In this document: positions 40,488 to 48,922 of the stretch, one piece after another | Layout: every line of letters begins with the position of its first letter | How positions within the stretch are numbered: the first letter of the stretch is position 1 | DNA from: a virus | Length of the DNA: 53,736 bases | Strand: one strand, 5' to 3' | Virus record (IMG/VR): IMGVR_UViG_3300037485_000603 | Span: 1-53,736 of that record | The notes under the pieces: model-generated | The model's input: the letters and a program-made list of their open reading frames with translations, nothing else | Databases searched by the model: none | What the model was told of the DNA's origin: nothing | Made by a program: the position numbers and the translations under genes

Positions 40488-40783
40488 CAGAACTGTTCCG
40501 CGCCGGTCTGTGTAGGTTCGGACGGGGCCAACTCCGGGAACGGCGCATTTACCACAGGGTTCAATTGCGCAGTCACAGTGTCGTAGTACCACTGATCTGC
40601 AACTACGTTGTCAGAACACTCGACCCAGAAAAGCGGCGGAGCAACATCGAACGACGCGTCTGAAACCTCACAAACGCGTGCAGAATTTGCGTAAGTTTCG
40701 ATTATTGGCTTATATGGCGTGCTAGAAGTCCACGCCGCAATAAACTGCACGCTGGTGGTTGGGTCGATCAATGCGTTTTTCAT
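40487..40783 (-). CDS. small virion-associated protein downstream of tail fibre
   Basis: A 98-residue protein with a PLFWVECSDNVVADQWYYD segment seen in small phage proteins encoded beside tail fibres. It might be a tail-fibre assembly or decoration protein; no firm family. It is coupled to the cupin gene by 4 bp. Confidence 0.55.
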   Translation of the reverse strand: MKNALIDPTTSVQFIAAWTSSTPYKPIIETYANSARVCEVSDASFDVAPPLFWVECSDNVVADQWYYDTVTAQLNPVVNAPFPELAPSEPTQTGAEQF

Positions 40784-40794
40784 TTGCTTCTCCT

Positions 40795-42288
40795 TTACCA
40801 GAACACTACGACAGCGCCACCGCCGCCACCGCCACCACCGCCACTTTGATTAGCACCACCGGCACCAGCAGCACCTCCGTTTGCTGCGCCCCCTTGAACG
40901 CCCGCTCCCCCCGCTCCCCCAGCGGCACCAGAGCCACTAGACGCATTACTTCCTGCGGCACCCACGCCGTTAGTAAGCCCGCCAGTTCCTCCGTTGCCTG
41001 ACACCGCTGTATTTCCCCCGCCACCCCCGCCACCACTCCCTGCGCCACCGCCTCCCCCCGCAGTGGTGCCGCAACCAGAGGTTCCAGAATTACCGACAGC
41101 CCCTGTCGCTGTGAGACCGAGCGACGGACCCCGTCTAACCAACAGCGTTGCACTGCCGCCTGTAGTAACAGTCCCTGCGGCGCCCGTGCCTCCTGCGCTA
41201 GGACCTCCTGCGCCGCCAGTACAACTTACATGCGACCCGAAAGACGACGTATTACCCGCACTGCCTGCGCTGGGAGTTCCGTTGGCTCCTGCACTGCCTG
41301 CGCCGCCTGACCCCACTGTGACAGAAACAGTTGATAGTGGCGTAAGCCCTGATACTCGCGCAAAAGCTGCGCCTCCGGCGCCACCAACACCACCACCAGA
41401 AAGAGTATTATTGCCGTTACCTCCTGAACCACCACCGCCGCCAGCCATGACGGCTACGTAAACGGTGGTAACCCCCGCAGGAACTGTAAACGTGCCGCTT
41501 GCGTCGAATGTCTGGCTGTTTGGGCCCGCATAGGAACTTGGTGCAGCAGCACTGGCCCAGGTGCCACCGACAGAAGTCAGGACGTTCCCCGCAGTCCCGG
41601 GGGCTACTGTTTGAACAGCCCCGGTGTCGTTGCCCAGCAGGACGTTGTTCAAGGCCAGCGTGGCTGCGCCCGTGCCGCCTGAGGCCACAGGGAGCGTGGT
41701 CACCCACGAAGGAATGCCCGCAGCGACCGTCAGGACTGCGTTGGTTGCGCCCACCGTGAGCTTGCTCAGCGCGGTGGTGGTGGAGGCGTAGAGGAGATCT
41801 CCAACCGCGTAGCTGGCCTGCCCCGTGCCGCCTGAGGTTGCAGGCAGGGCTGTGCCGAGGGACATGGACGCCGCGTAGGTCATGGCCTCTTCCACGCCCA
41901 AGTTGGTCACCCGCACGACCACAGACTTGCCGTTGGGGACAACAACGCTGGTGCCCCCGGTTGTGACGGTGACGTCCTGCCCCGCGCCGTTCTTGACGAA
42001 GTACAGCTTGAAGTTGGTTGAGGTGCCTGCGGGCAGTGAAACCGTGGCCGTCTGCCCCGAGGTGAGGGAGCCAGTGATAGCCAGGAATTGGTTCCGGGCA
42101 TCCGAGGATGCGCCATCCGCAATCAAGGGGACCGTCGTCGTCGCGCCCGCAGTAACAGCAATGCTTACCGCCCCTGTCAGGGACTGTTCCACCATGTCCG
42201 TAAAACCGCTGTTGACCGCAGTACCCCAGCCTGCATCTCCCAGGCCGGGTTTATTGAACTTGAGGATAGCGGTATACGATGAAGACAT
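40795..42288 (-). CDS. tail fibre with glycine-rich tip
   Basis: A 497-residue fibre. Residues 1-230 show Ala/Thr/Val-rich strands with ATSGGTGQ and ASGGTGA repeats typical of fibre shafts. From about residue 260 (SGTFTVPAGVTTVYVAVMAG) the protein becomes glycine-rich with many GGxGG loops up to the C-terminus. This glycine-rich tip resembles receptor-binding polyglycine sandwiches of phage adhesins. It probably contacts the host surface. Confidence 0.75.
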   Translation of the reverse strand: MSSSYTAILKFNKPGLGDAGWGTAVNSGFTDMVEQSLTGAVSIAVTAGATTTVPLIADGASSDARNQFLAITGSLTSGQTATVSLPAGTSTNFKLYFVKNGAGQDVTVTTGGTSVVVPNGKSVVVRVTNLGVEEAMTYAASMSLGTALPATSGGTGQASYAVGDLLYASTTTALSKLTVGATNAVLTVAAGIPSWVTTLPVASGGTGAATLALNNVLLGNDTGAVQTVAPGTAGNVLTSVGGTWASAAAPSSYAGPNSQTFDASGTFTVPAGVTTVYVAVMAGGGGGSGGNGNNTLSGGGVGGAGGAAFARVSGLTPLSTVSVTVGSGGAGSAGANGTPSAGSAGNTSSFGSHVSCTGGAGGPSAGGTGAAGTVTTGGSATLLVRRGPSLGLTATGAVGNSGTSGCGTTAGGGGGAGSGGGGGGGNTAVSGNGGTGGLTNGVGAAGSNASSGSGAAGGAGGAGVQGGAANGGAAGAGGANQSGGGGGGGGGAVVVFW

Positions 42289-42296
42289 GATGTACC

Positions 42297-42722
42297 TCAG
42301 GCAAAGCGCAACAGCGCCGTGGTGGCCGTAGCCGCAGGTAGCTGGACGGTGAACGTGCCAGATGCAGTCTTGTCAGCACCGAAGTCCAACACAGCAATTG
42401 CCCGGTCAGCTTCGGACGAGTTGTAGATCAGCGCACCACGGCAGACAAAGGACGCGCCTGACCAGACCGGGTTGTTGAACGTGACGTAGGCAGTGGTCCC
42501 GGACAGCAGGACTTGCACGTTGGTCAGCGTCACTCCACCCGTCGCGTATCCCGCGCCTGCGGCCACTTGCCCTGGCGTTGAAACGTTGTACGCGGTCGTG
42601 GCTTGACTCAGATCTGCGCTCGCGGTGTAGAGCGCCATCTTGAGGACGTCCGTATCCAGATCGTGGATGCCGAGCCAGGACTCCTGTTTGAACGAGGAGC
42701 ACATTCCTTGGAGGATTGCCAT
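42297..42722 (-). CDS. predicted virion structural protein
   Basis: A 141-residue beta-rich protein beginning MAILQGMCSSFKQESWLGIH. Alternating Thr/Ser/Gly strands and no catalytic motif suggest a small virion or tail component. It lies one base from the adaptor gene and is read into the fibre gene. Confidence 0.6.
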   Translation of the reverse strand: MAILQGMCSSFKQESWLGIHDLDTDVLKMALYTASADLSQATTAYNVSTPGQVAAGAGYATGGVTLTNVQVLLSGTTAYVTFNNPVWSGASFVCRGALIYNSSEADRAIAVLDFGADKTASGTFTVQLPAATATTALLRFA

Positions 42723-43376
42723 TTACTTCACCGGGTTTCTGACTTGCCCATTCCTGAAAGCGTCGCCTCGGTTCTTAGCGTCCCCCAGGTTCTTCAGCAG
42801 CAGCATTGAATCGTTGAACTGGCTGACGTACAACTGAACAATGTCCTGCTCAGCCTTCATGAACCGGGCTGCTTCCACCAGCACAGCGTTGATGAGCACG
42901 CTCTCGAAGTTGTTGCCAAGCCACGTAGAACCCGCAGTGACAATGCTTTCCGGCTGGTAGAAGTAGTTCAACTCCACGTTGAGCGCAGCGTTCGGCGTGG
43001 GGCCAAGGATGATCTTCTGGATCAGCGTGGTGGCCGTTCCATCCAGTGCGTAATATTTAGGCTGGCCCTGCGTAGTCGGGTTTGGATAGCTCTCCCGCAT
43101 GAAGTTCACATCCTTGTTCAGGAGGAACTCATAGGCACCCGAAGCCAGCACAAGCGCCAAGCTATACGCAGCCAAGAAATCAGAAGGCAGGCTCAGATTC
43201 CTGTTGCCTGCCGTAAGCGTCAGCGTGCTGTCCGTCTTCCGCAGGATCGGAAGCTGCACCGTCTGGTAGATCTTCTGCTCGGCAAGCCGAGTCAGCGTAG
43301 CGAAGTCAGTAGCCGAGAACGTATTCTCGGTTGTGTCCTCGACGGCGGTCTGAAGCTGCGTATAGGTAACAGCCAT
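42723..43376 (-). CDS. head-tail adaptor protein (probable)
   Basis: A 217-residue protein. The N-terminal helices (YTQLQTAVEDTTENTFSATD), the central LTLTAGNRNLSLPSDFLAAY, and the C-terminal helices fit the phage adaptor family similar to SU10 gp7 or P22 gp4-type connectors, which sit between portal and tail. Assignment is from pattern recognition only. Confidence 0.65.
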   Translation of the reverse strand: MAVTYTQLQTAVEDTTENTFSATDFATLTRLAEQKIYQTVQLPILRKTDSTLTLTAGNRNLSLPSDFLAAYSLALVLASGAYEFLLNKDVNFMRESYPNPTTQGQPKYYALDGTATTLIQKIILGPTPNAALNVELNYFYQPESIVTAGSTWLGNNFESVLINAVLVEAARFMKAEQDIVQLYVSQFNDSMLLLKNLGDAKNRGDAFRNGQVRNPVK

Positions 43377-43385
43377 GATTCACTT

Positions 43386-43562
43386 TCAGGCCATCGGCCC
43401 CCGGGCCATCGTACCCTTGGTCGCAGCGCCGGTCCCACGGATCTTGATCCCCGAGGTCTTGGCAGCAGGAGCAGCAGAGGTGGCGATGTTGCCCACCACC
43501 ATGCGCGGCATGGGCGCCGGGGCGTTCACAACCGGCGTCGGAACAGGCTTGGCCTTCATCAT
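43386..43562 (-). CDS. small Pro/Ala-rich basic protein
   Basis: A 58-residue protein with many Pro, Ala and Lys residues and no clear fold. It may start at ATG 43562 or 43559. It lies one base after the next small basic gene and belongs to a run of small basic proteins in the structural cluster. Confidence 0.5.
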   Translation of the reverse strand: MMKAKPVPTPVVNAPAPMPRMVVGNIATSAAPAAKTSGIKIRGTGAATKGTMARGPMA

Positions 43563-43563
43563 G

Positions 43564-43737
43564 TCACTTCCCCTTGCGCCCGACCGGGCCCTGGTTCGCC
43601 ACACGGGCCATGTTGCGCCCCATCTTCTGGGACATCGCGGTGGTCACACCACCCTTGGCGAGCGTTGCGCCCGCGCCGTGCGCCACGTTGGGGGGCTTCT
43701 TGACGTGTTCCCGGAGGGCCTTCATTGCGTCTTTCAT
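43564..43737 (-). CDS. small basic virion-region protein
   Basis: A 57-residue basic protein starting at ATG 43737 behind GGAG and ending at TGA 43564-43566. Composition (Lys, Gly, Ala, Val) resembles that of other small basic proteins here, which may bind DNA or decorate the capsid. Confidence 0.5.
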   Translation of the reverse strand: MKDAMKALREHVKKPPNVAHGAGATLAKGGVTTAMSQKMGRNMARVANQGPVGRKGK

Positions 43738-43749
43738 GTTCTCTCCTTG

Positions 43750-44175
43750 TCAGGTAACCGTTACTGTACCAACTTCCCCCACGCCCACCAAGGTGTTCGG
43801 TGTGAGAACTGCGTCGAAGTCTTGAGAGCCGCCAATCGGGTTCCAGCCCCACTGGATGACCAACATGCCCTCGCCGGGAAAACCCTCCTGCAAGGGTCCA
43901 GTGCCGGTTGTGGTGGCCGTCTGCAAACCGTTGGTGCCAGACTGATACCACGTATTGGTGTCAGGCCGGGGATCTCTGATTGCTTGCGGGTCAGAGATCG
44001 GATACATGCCAAGCTGCAACTGCGGCTGATCCGGCGTCCAGCACTGTGGACATGCCTTGATCTGCGTCTGCTTGGTCTTGACGACGAGGTTCTTGAGCTT
44101 CTTCAGGTCGAAGCGGAACCCACAGACATCGCAGAAGCCGAATGCCTTTGCGCCGTTTGCAAAGCGGTTTGCCAT
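43750..44175 (-). CDS. zinc-ribbon virion-associated protein
   Basis: A 141-residue protein. Cys15, Cys18, Cys42 and Cys45 form an N-terminal zinc ribbon (FCDVCGFRFD ... ACPQC). The rest is polar and beta-rich. Its place among structural genes suggests a minor virion protein; rubredoxin-like alternatives cannot be excluded. Confidence 0.6.
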   Translation of the reverse strand: MANRFANGAKAFGFCDVCGFRFDLKKLKNLVVKTKQTQIKACPQCWTPDQPQLQLGMYPISDPQAIRDPRPDTNTWYQSGTNGLQTATTTGTGPLQEGFPGEGMLVIQWGWNPIGGSQDFDAVLTPNTLVGVGEVGTVTVT

Positions 44176-44176
44176 G

Positions 44177-44692
44177 TCAGATCATCCGACCTTTTGTCCT
44201 GCCACGCTGCGCAATACCGTCGCCACGGTGTGCTTTTACTTTGCCGCCGCGTTTGTACTCTTCCGACGAATCGGAAGGTACAAATTTGTCTAAGTTCTCT
44301 GCAACGGCTCTTACATTAGATTTGTTTATTGCTGTGTCTAAAGCACGTCTTGCTTGCCGTTGTGCTGTCAACGCCTCTTTATCACGCAAATTTTTAAGTG
44401 GCGCGTTACTGTTTCCTAGCCCTACATTTGCCCACGGATTTGCTTTGTGTTCTGGAGGAATACGAAGATTCTTAATCGCTCTTTGCGTATTTGCCTGTCT
44501 TACCGCGTTTATTTCCTTCAAACGCTTTATTGCGGCAGCAGCACCGGGCACTATAAATGCTTCTGGATAGACGTTTTCAATAGCATCCCGCCCCGGACGC
44601 TGCAACTCTTGTTGTCTTTGCTCTTCCTTCCACGCTTCATATTCGCGTGGAGACATTTCAAGGAAATGTTTTTTCGTATACGGAGCAGGCAT
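44177..44692 (-). CDS. basic protein with C-terminal GGKVK ... GRTKGRM tail
   Basis: A 171-residue basic, helical protein whose end, YKRGGKVKAHRGDGIAQRG plus RTKGRMI, is shared with proteins at 45694-46605 and 46607-46915. Its codons are distinctly AT-rich compared with neighbours. The common tail suggests a shared docking or DNA-binding function in the virion. No enzyme motif is seen. Confidence 0.6.
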   Translation of the reverse strand: MPAPYTKKHFLEMSPREYEAWKEEQRQQELQRPGRDAIENVYPEAFIVPGAAAAIKRLKEINAVRQANTQRAIKNLRIPPEHKANPWANVGLGNSNAPLKNLRDKEALTAQRQARRALDTAINKSNVRAVAENLDKFVPSDSSEEYKRGGKVKAHRGDGIAQRGRTKGRMI

Positions 44693-44700
44693 AGCGCGTC

Positions 44701-45441
44701 CTAGCTTATGAACATCTGCCTCGGCACGAACCGCACTGCGGCCTTCTCACGGTCTTCTTCCGAAGCACGCTGCCAGTCTTCGTCGTACTGCGCCTTCAGA
44801 ACCTGCATACGCTCCATAGCGCCAGGGATCTTCATCGACAGGTAGTACGCCAGCCCAGACACGAGGCAGGGCAGGAAGCGGAAGGGGATGTCCTGGGTGT
44901 ACTCACCACCAGACCCTGCATCCTGAATGCGCCGCAGATACCAGTAGACGAACTGATACACACCCGTCTGGTCAGGCGTGGGCCACACCGTGATGCTCGG
45001 CAGGGCTGTGGCGCTCGGAGAGTAGCCGCTGGTGGCCGGGTAGGTCGCACCGGAGTTCCGGTTGACCAGCACCTGAATGGGCCGCGCCTGCTGTAGCTTG
45101 TTCGGGATGGACGAGTACGTGCTGATGCTGATCCGCGTGATCGTCAGATCAACCTGGGTCGAGACGTTCCCTGCCCCCGTGCGGATGACATGCTCCAAGA
45201 GGTCCACGGTGTCTGACGGTAACGTGTAGGTGTTGGTCCCCTGTACCAGGGGAATCGTGCCCTGGTTGAAGGTCCACATGTTTACACCACGGTTCGCCCA
45301 GTCTGCAAACAGCAGGTTCAGGGACCGCCGCGCCGTGCGCAGGTCATAGCCCGTGCGAAGCTCGGATCCGCAGCGCTCAAACGCCTCCTCGACCGCGTCA
45401 TTGAGGTCGAGGTTGAACGTGGTAGCCCCTGAGGTAGGCAT
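44701..45441 (-). CDS. tail tube / adaptor-like structural protein
   Basis: A 246-residue protein. DLNDAVEEAFERCGSELRTG and a helical RRSLNLLFADWANRGVN N-terminus, followed by GTNTYTLPSDTVDLLEHVI and a helical C-terminus, resemble podovirus tail-tubular or head-closure proteins. The motif GVNMW contains a GTTTACA site (45280-45286). Confidence 0.65.
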   Translation of the reverse strand: MPTSGATTFNLDLNDAVEEAFERCGSELRTGYDLRTARRSLNLLFADWANRGVNMWTFNQGTIPLVQGTNTYTLPSDTVDLLEHVIRTGAGNVSTQVDLTITRISISTYSSIPNKLQQARPIQVLVNRNSGATYPATSGYSPSATALPSITVWPTPDQTGVYQFVYWYLRRIQDAGSGGEYTQDIPFRFLPCLVSGLAYYLSMKIPGAMERMQVLKAQYDEDWQRASEEDREKAAVRFVPRQMFIS

Positions 45442-45445
45442 TTAC

Positions 45446-45694
45446 TTACCCCTTCGCTGTCTTGGCAGACTGTTTAAATGCTCGTGCTGTAGGCGCTCCT
45501 GGAGACCCTGGGCTGCGCATCTTTTCGCCAGACCCGGCTGCTATGCGTTTACGCTTCGCGTTGATATTTGCATAGAGGCCGACCGGGCCACCATCCGCAT
45601 AGAGCTTGACAGGCTCCAAGGCATCCTTACGCAGGATCTTCTTGGGCTTCTTCAACTCCGGGCGGATGGCGCCCATCCCGCGTGAGGTTCGCAT
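45446..45694 (-). CDS. small basic protein
   Basis: An 82-residue basic protein (many Lys, Arg, Ala, Gly) starting at ATG 45694 in a 4-bp overlap with the upstream gene. It carries a LYADGGPVGLYA element related to the GGxV segments of its neighbours. Function is unknown. Confidence 0.55.
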   Translation of the reverse strand: MRTSRGMGAIRPELKKPKKILRKDALEPVKLYADGGPVGLYANINAKRKRIAAGSGEKMRSPGSPGAPTARAFKQSAKTAKG

Positions 45695-46605
45695 CAGCAC
45701 ACCTTGCAAGGCCTGACACCGCGTTGAGCAATGCCAGCACCCCGGACACTGCCACCCTTGGCGTAGGTTTTCACCTTGCCGCCCTTCTTGAACTCGCCAT
45801 CCTCTTCGTCCCGGGTGCGGGAACGCGGAGATTCCTTGGCCTTTTCCGTCCGAAGGATAGGCTTGTCTGCCTTGGCTTCTGCTGCGGCCTGAGAACGGCC
45901 CGTCCGAGCCTCTTGGACTGCCTTGCGGCTTGCAGCGCCCCTGACAGCAGAGGTTGCTGCTTCCATCTCTTCTGCTGGTGTAAACCTACGCCCAGCGTCA
46001 GAGGTGGTTGCCGTCGATCTCATGGGAGTGCCGCGCCCTATGGAGCCAGAACTCATGTCTTTTGCCAATTCTTTGGCAAGTGCTTCTTTAGACATGCCCC
46101 CCGAAGGGGTTGCGCCCCCAGGGTACTTTTCATCAATTTGGCGAACGATTGCCTGCCATTTACTAGGGTCCGCACCCGCCGGAGGCGTATCACGCCAATC
46201 GCGTGCAGCCTTTGCCCCAGCCATAGCGGTTCGAGCGGCACTACCTGCGCCTGCGCCAACAAACGCGGCGCCAAGCCCGCGCCCAGCAGGGACACGATCC
46301 GCGCCTTCAGACATGCCGCGAACGAGCAAGCCAGGGATGTCCTCAACCGAAGCACGGCGACGGGGAGTTTCAACACGCGGGGCAACATTTGCTTCCTGCG
46401 GCCCCCGCGCACGCATGTCACGTTCGCTAGACACTTCAGGCAGCTTTCCAGAGCGATCTGCGTTCAGAAGATCTCTGAGGGTCTTGTCGGCGCCGTACTT
46501 ACGCCGAAAGTCCGCAAGCTCCTCACGGCTGACGAGGGCCCGGCCCTGGTCATCTTCACCCCGGTTTTTTACCGGGCCGGTGTATGACGTTCTGCTGTAC
46601 GACAT
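45694..46605 (-). CDS. disordered basic virion-region protein with GGKVK tail
   Basis: A 303-residue protein starting at ATG 46605. It is dominated by Ala, Arg, Lys, Glu and Gly and is likely disordered except for a hydrophobic Gly/Ala segment near 100-125. It ends FKKGGKVKTYAKGGSVRGAG followed by IAQRGV, clearly related to the tail of the protein at 44177. It could be a DNA-associated internal protein. Confidence 0.55.
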   Translation of the reverse strand: MSYSRTSYTGPVKNRGEDDQGRALVSREELADFRRKYGADKTLRDLLNADRSGKLPEVSSERDMRARGPQEANVAPRVETPRRRASVEDIPGLLVRGMSEGADRVPAGRGLGAAFVGAGAGSAARTAMAGAKAARDWRDTPPAGADPSKWQAIVRQIDEKYPGGATPSGGMSKEALAKELAKDMSSGSIGRGTPMRSTATTSDAGRRFTPAEEMEAATSAVRGAASRKAVQEARTGRSQAAAEAKADKPILRTEKAKESPRSRTRDEEDGEFKKGGKVKTYAKGGSVRGAGIAQRGVRPCKVC

Positions 46606-46606
46606 G

Positions 46607-46915
46607 TCACACCATCCTTCCCTTGGTACGGCCCTTGGTGATGCAGCCATCAGCGCGGGTCACACCGCGCTTCTTGACCATACCGCCCTTGGCGTACCCG
46701 GCTTGGTTGTACGCCTCACCTTCACGGGCCGCTGCAGGAACCGACTCCCGCATCTTCTTGGCAGAACGTTGGGTATCCCGGGCGGACTTCGCCATCGTGG
46801 GAGAGATCTTGGACAGGAAGTCCGTTTCGCCCTCGATGCCTTTCTGCATCATCTCGCGGGACTTGTCCAGCTTGGCAGATTCTTCTGCCGTGGGGCTGCG
46901 GTAGTTCCTAGGCAT
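46607..46915 (-). CDS. small protein with GGMVK ... GRTKGRMV tail
   Basis: A 102-residue protein starting at ATG 46915 behind GAGGAG. A helical, charged body is followed by KGGMVKKRGVTRADGCITKG then RTKGRMV, another version of the shared C-terminal tail. Its position in the structural cluster suggests a minor virion role. Confidence 0.6.
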   Translation of the reverse strand: MPRNYRSPTAEESAKLDKSREMMQKGIEGETDFLSKISPTMAKSARDTQRSAKKMRESVPAAAREGEAYNQAGYAKGGMVKKRGVTRADGCITKGRTKGRMV

Positions 46916-46925
46916 ATCTTGCTCC

Positions 46926-47222
46926 TCAGCAGCTTCCGCCGCCCATTTTCTTGACCGTCTTGCCGCCCTTGGCGAACGGCTTACCCTTGGCTTCCGCCAT
47001 CTCATGCTTGATCATTGACTTGGGAGCGCCCTTCTTCTTCATGAAGGCCATCTCCTTCTTGACCATTGCGGGGGATTCTTTCTTCATGGTGGGGCCTCCT
47101 TCGGCCTTGTGAGACTCAAACTTCTGGCCTACGGCCTGGGGAATGCCCACCTTCTTGGCGAAGCCTGGGCTATGGGCGACGGCCCGCATGAGCCGTTCTT
47201 GCTTTGGTGAACTATACGGCAT
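46926..47222 (-). CDS. conserved small phage protein
   Basis: A 98-residue protein beginning MPYSSPKQERLMRAVAHSPG, a start found in a family of small phage proteins of unknown function. A Lys/Met-rich helical part and a final AKGGKTVKKMGGGSC follow. It overlaps the next upstream gene by 11 bp. A scaffold-like or DNA-binding role is possible but unproven. Confidence 0.65.
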   Translation of the reverse strand: MPYSSPKQERLMRAVAHSPGFAKKVGIPQAVGQKFESHKAEGGPTMKKESPAMVKKEMAFMKKKGAPKSMIKHEMAEAKGKPFAKGGKTVKKMGGGSC

Positions 47223-47457
47223 GGGTCTTGCTCCGTAAAGTGTCGATCTTGGCCTCGATCCGGTCGAAGCGTTCGAGCAACTCCTTCATGTCCTGCCGGA
47301 ATTCCGAGCGGGTGATGTGGTCCCGGGCCACCTCTTCGCGGGTCTTGTTCAGCAGAATGCTGACCCGGTCGAGTTCTTTGAACTTGGCTGACATGAAGAA
47401 CCCCACAACGCCGATCAGCAACGTCAGGATAGTGTTCCAAACAAACGTCGCTTCCAT
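47212..47457 (-). CDS. membrane-anchored coiled-coil protein
   Basis: An 81-residue protein starting at ATG 47457. One transmembrane segment (about 3-22) is followed by a coiled coil (about 30-80) with regular Leu/Ile and charged heptads. This topology is seen in small phage lysis accessory or inner-membrane spanin-like proteins, though it is distant from the lysis genes at 38-40 kb. Confidence 0.55.
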   Translation of the reverse strand: MEATFVWNTILTLLIGVVGFFMSAKFKELDRVSILLNKTREEVARDHITRSEFRQDMKELLERFDRIEAKIDTLRSKTHAV

Positions 47458-47458
47458 G

Positions 47459-47878
47459 TCAGCACCCCGAAGCCTCATATTTTTCTCGGTAGGCGTCCCA
47501 TTCCGGAGCATCAACAGACGCATAGAGATACTGTACGGCAAATTCAAGCAGCATTGGACTGTCTCTGAAATGCCCCAATCCTCTATTACAGTGGTTACAC
47601 AACATGCCTCGTACCTTTCCGGTTGAATGGTCGTGATCTACAACCAAATCACCGTTATTGCCGCAAATAACACATTCTGTAACTTCAGCTCTGATGCGCT
47701 TGAGTTGCTCGTCTGAAATATCCGATCTGAATTTTCCACGACAAATTTCGTTTCTGTACGCGGCTCGACAGGCGCGGCACCAACTGTCAAGGCCGTTCAG
47801 CTTCTTGTTATGCGGCGGAAAATATTCAGCCGTAGCAGGCTTTTCCGTTTTGCAGCGGGTGCAGGTCAGCAATTCCAT
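47459..47878 (-). CDS. endonuclease VII-like HNH resolvase
   Basis: A 139-residue protein. Cys69, Cys72, DHDH (81-84), Cys94, Cys97 and the following NRGLGHFRDSP match the recombination endonuclease VII family, whose T4 member gp49 cuts branched DNA before packaging. An extra N-terminal pair of C-x2-C motifs (6/9 and 34/37) gives a second zinc site. It is embedded among virion genes and is more AT-rich than they are, so it may have moved in as a free-standing mobile nuclease. It overlaps the upstream gene by 13 bp. Confidence 0.88.
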   Translation of the reverse strand: MELLTCTRCKTEKPATAEYFPPHNKKLNGLDSWCRACRAAYRNEICRGKFRSDISDEQLKRIRAEVTECVICGNNGDLVVDHDHSTGKVRGMLCNHCNRGLGHFRDSPMLLEFAVQYLYASVDAPEWDAYREKYEASGC

Positions 47879-48126
47879 GCTTTTAACGACAACGCTTTAC
47901 GCGTGGGGCGTCCCTTTTCGTCTTTCATGGGCCCGGGCATCCCGGACATCCTAGCGCAAAACGACTTTCGTCTTGCCGCATCCTTTTCTGTCTTAGGGTG
48001 CGGCGCTGGCGGCTTGAGTCCAGGCTTGCCAGGATTAGCAGCGTTGTAGGATGCACGGCCTTTGGCATTGAGCCCTCCGGCTTCTGATTTGCCTTCCTTG
48101 CGGGTCCAGGCGGGGGACTTTGCCAT
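47866..48126 (-). CDS. DUF6321-like protein
   Basis: An 86-residue basic protein. AWTRKEGKSEAGGLNAKGRA, then SYNAANPGKPGLK and SFCARMSGMPG, match a small phage family (DUF6321-like) found among virion genes. ATG 48126 follows GGAG at six bases; an in-frame ATG at 48147 overlaps the upstream gene but lacks a ribosome binding site. Confidence 0.75.
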   Translation of the reverse strand: MAKSPAWTRKEGKSEAGGLNAKGRASYNAANPGKPGLKPPAPHPKTEKDAARRKSFCARMSGMPGPMKDEKGRPTRKALSLKAWNC

Positions 48127-48139
48127 TGTATTCTCCAGA

Positions 48140-48922
48140 TCAATCATCGAACACGAACAGGGCTCCCGGGGCCATTGTGCCCACGTAGATGCCCCCAGGG
48201 CCGTAGATCACGCCTGCCCGGACATCTGACGGGGCCGGGTACTCAGAGACATTTACAAGCGATGCATCCTGTCCACTAATTACATACGTCCCGGCTTGCG
48301 CAAACAACAACCATGTCTTGTTAAGCGATGCTGGTTGCCCCGTATTGATGTACGACCCAGGGTCCGCAGAAAGCTGCCCCAGCGCAAGAAGAGATGCATC
48401 CTGGCCGAAGATCGAGTACGAACCCGCCTCTGCGTTGACGTTCCGGCTTGCCTGTAGCGCTGCGTCCTGGCCCGTGATGGCGTAAGCGCCGACCTCAGCG
48501 TTTACATTCCTCGCGGCCAGCAGAGTGGCGGCTTGGCCCAGGATGTCGTAGGCACCGACCTCTGCGTTTACAGCCCGCCCAGCAAACAGCGATGCTGCTT
48601 GCCCATCAATTGAGAACGTCCCGGACTCTGCGTTGATGCTTCGCGGCACCAGCAGCGTAGCGTCTTGGCCTGTGATGACATATGTGCCTGCCGCAGCATC
48701 AATCGCCCTGGGAACCGAAAGCGTGGCGTCTTGGCCTGTGATGGCATACGTACCAGCCGCTGCATCAATAGCTTGGGGGACCGAGAGCGTGGCATCCTGG
48801 CCCGTGATGACGTAGGAGCCGACTTCTGCGTTGAGGGTGTACGCTGTCGAACCGCCAGACGCAAATATCCACCCAAACGAACCGTTGTTCGTTGAGTTAG
48901 TACCTGCGTACCAGTCGCTCAT
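48140..48922 (-). CDS. tandem 22-residue-repeat virion protein
   Basis: A 260-residue protein. Residues about 34-231 are nine consecutive 22-residue repeats with consensus (V/A)G-x-Y-x-I-x-GQDA-x-L, ending in (N/D)A(E/A). This should form a regular beta structure such as a solenoid or stacked hairpins. A unique C-terminal domain (VRAGVIYGPGGIYVGTMAPG) may anchor it. It directly follows the giant adhesin-like gene, so it is probably a fibre or shaft component. Confidence 0.7.
   Translation of the reverse strand: MSDWYAGTNSTNNGSFGWIFASGGSTAYTLNAEVGSYVITGQDATLSVPQAIDAAAGTYAITGQDATLSVPRAIDAAAGTYVITGQDATLLVPRSINAESGTFSIDGQAASLFAGRAVNAEVGAYDILGQAATLLAARNVNAEVGAYAITGQDAALQASRNVNAEAGSYSIFGQDASLLALGQLSADPGSYINTGQPASLNKTWLLFAQAGTYVISGQDASLVNVSEYPAPSDVRAGVIYGPGGIYVGTMAPGALFVFDD
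48229..48823 (-). repeat. 66-bp tandem repeats, about nine units
   Basis: The repeats encode the 22-residue units of the protein above. Units 1-3 (right end) are nearly identical, and units 7-9 are divergent, consistent with growth by duplication at one end. Three repeat copies carry GTTTACA or a near-copy. Confidence 0.75.

Noticed and set aside
40994-41461. Proline-rich plus-strand frame
   Set aside because: It is the complement of the glycine-rich tip of the tail fibre.
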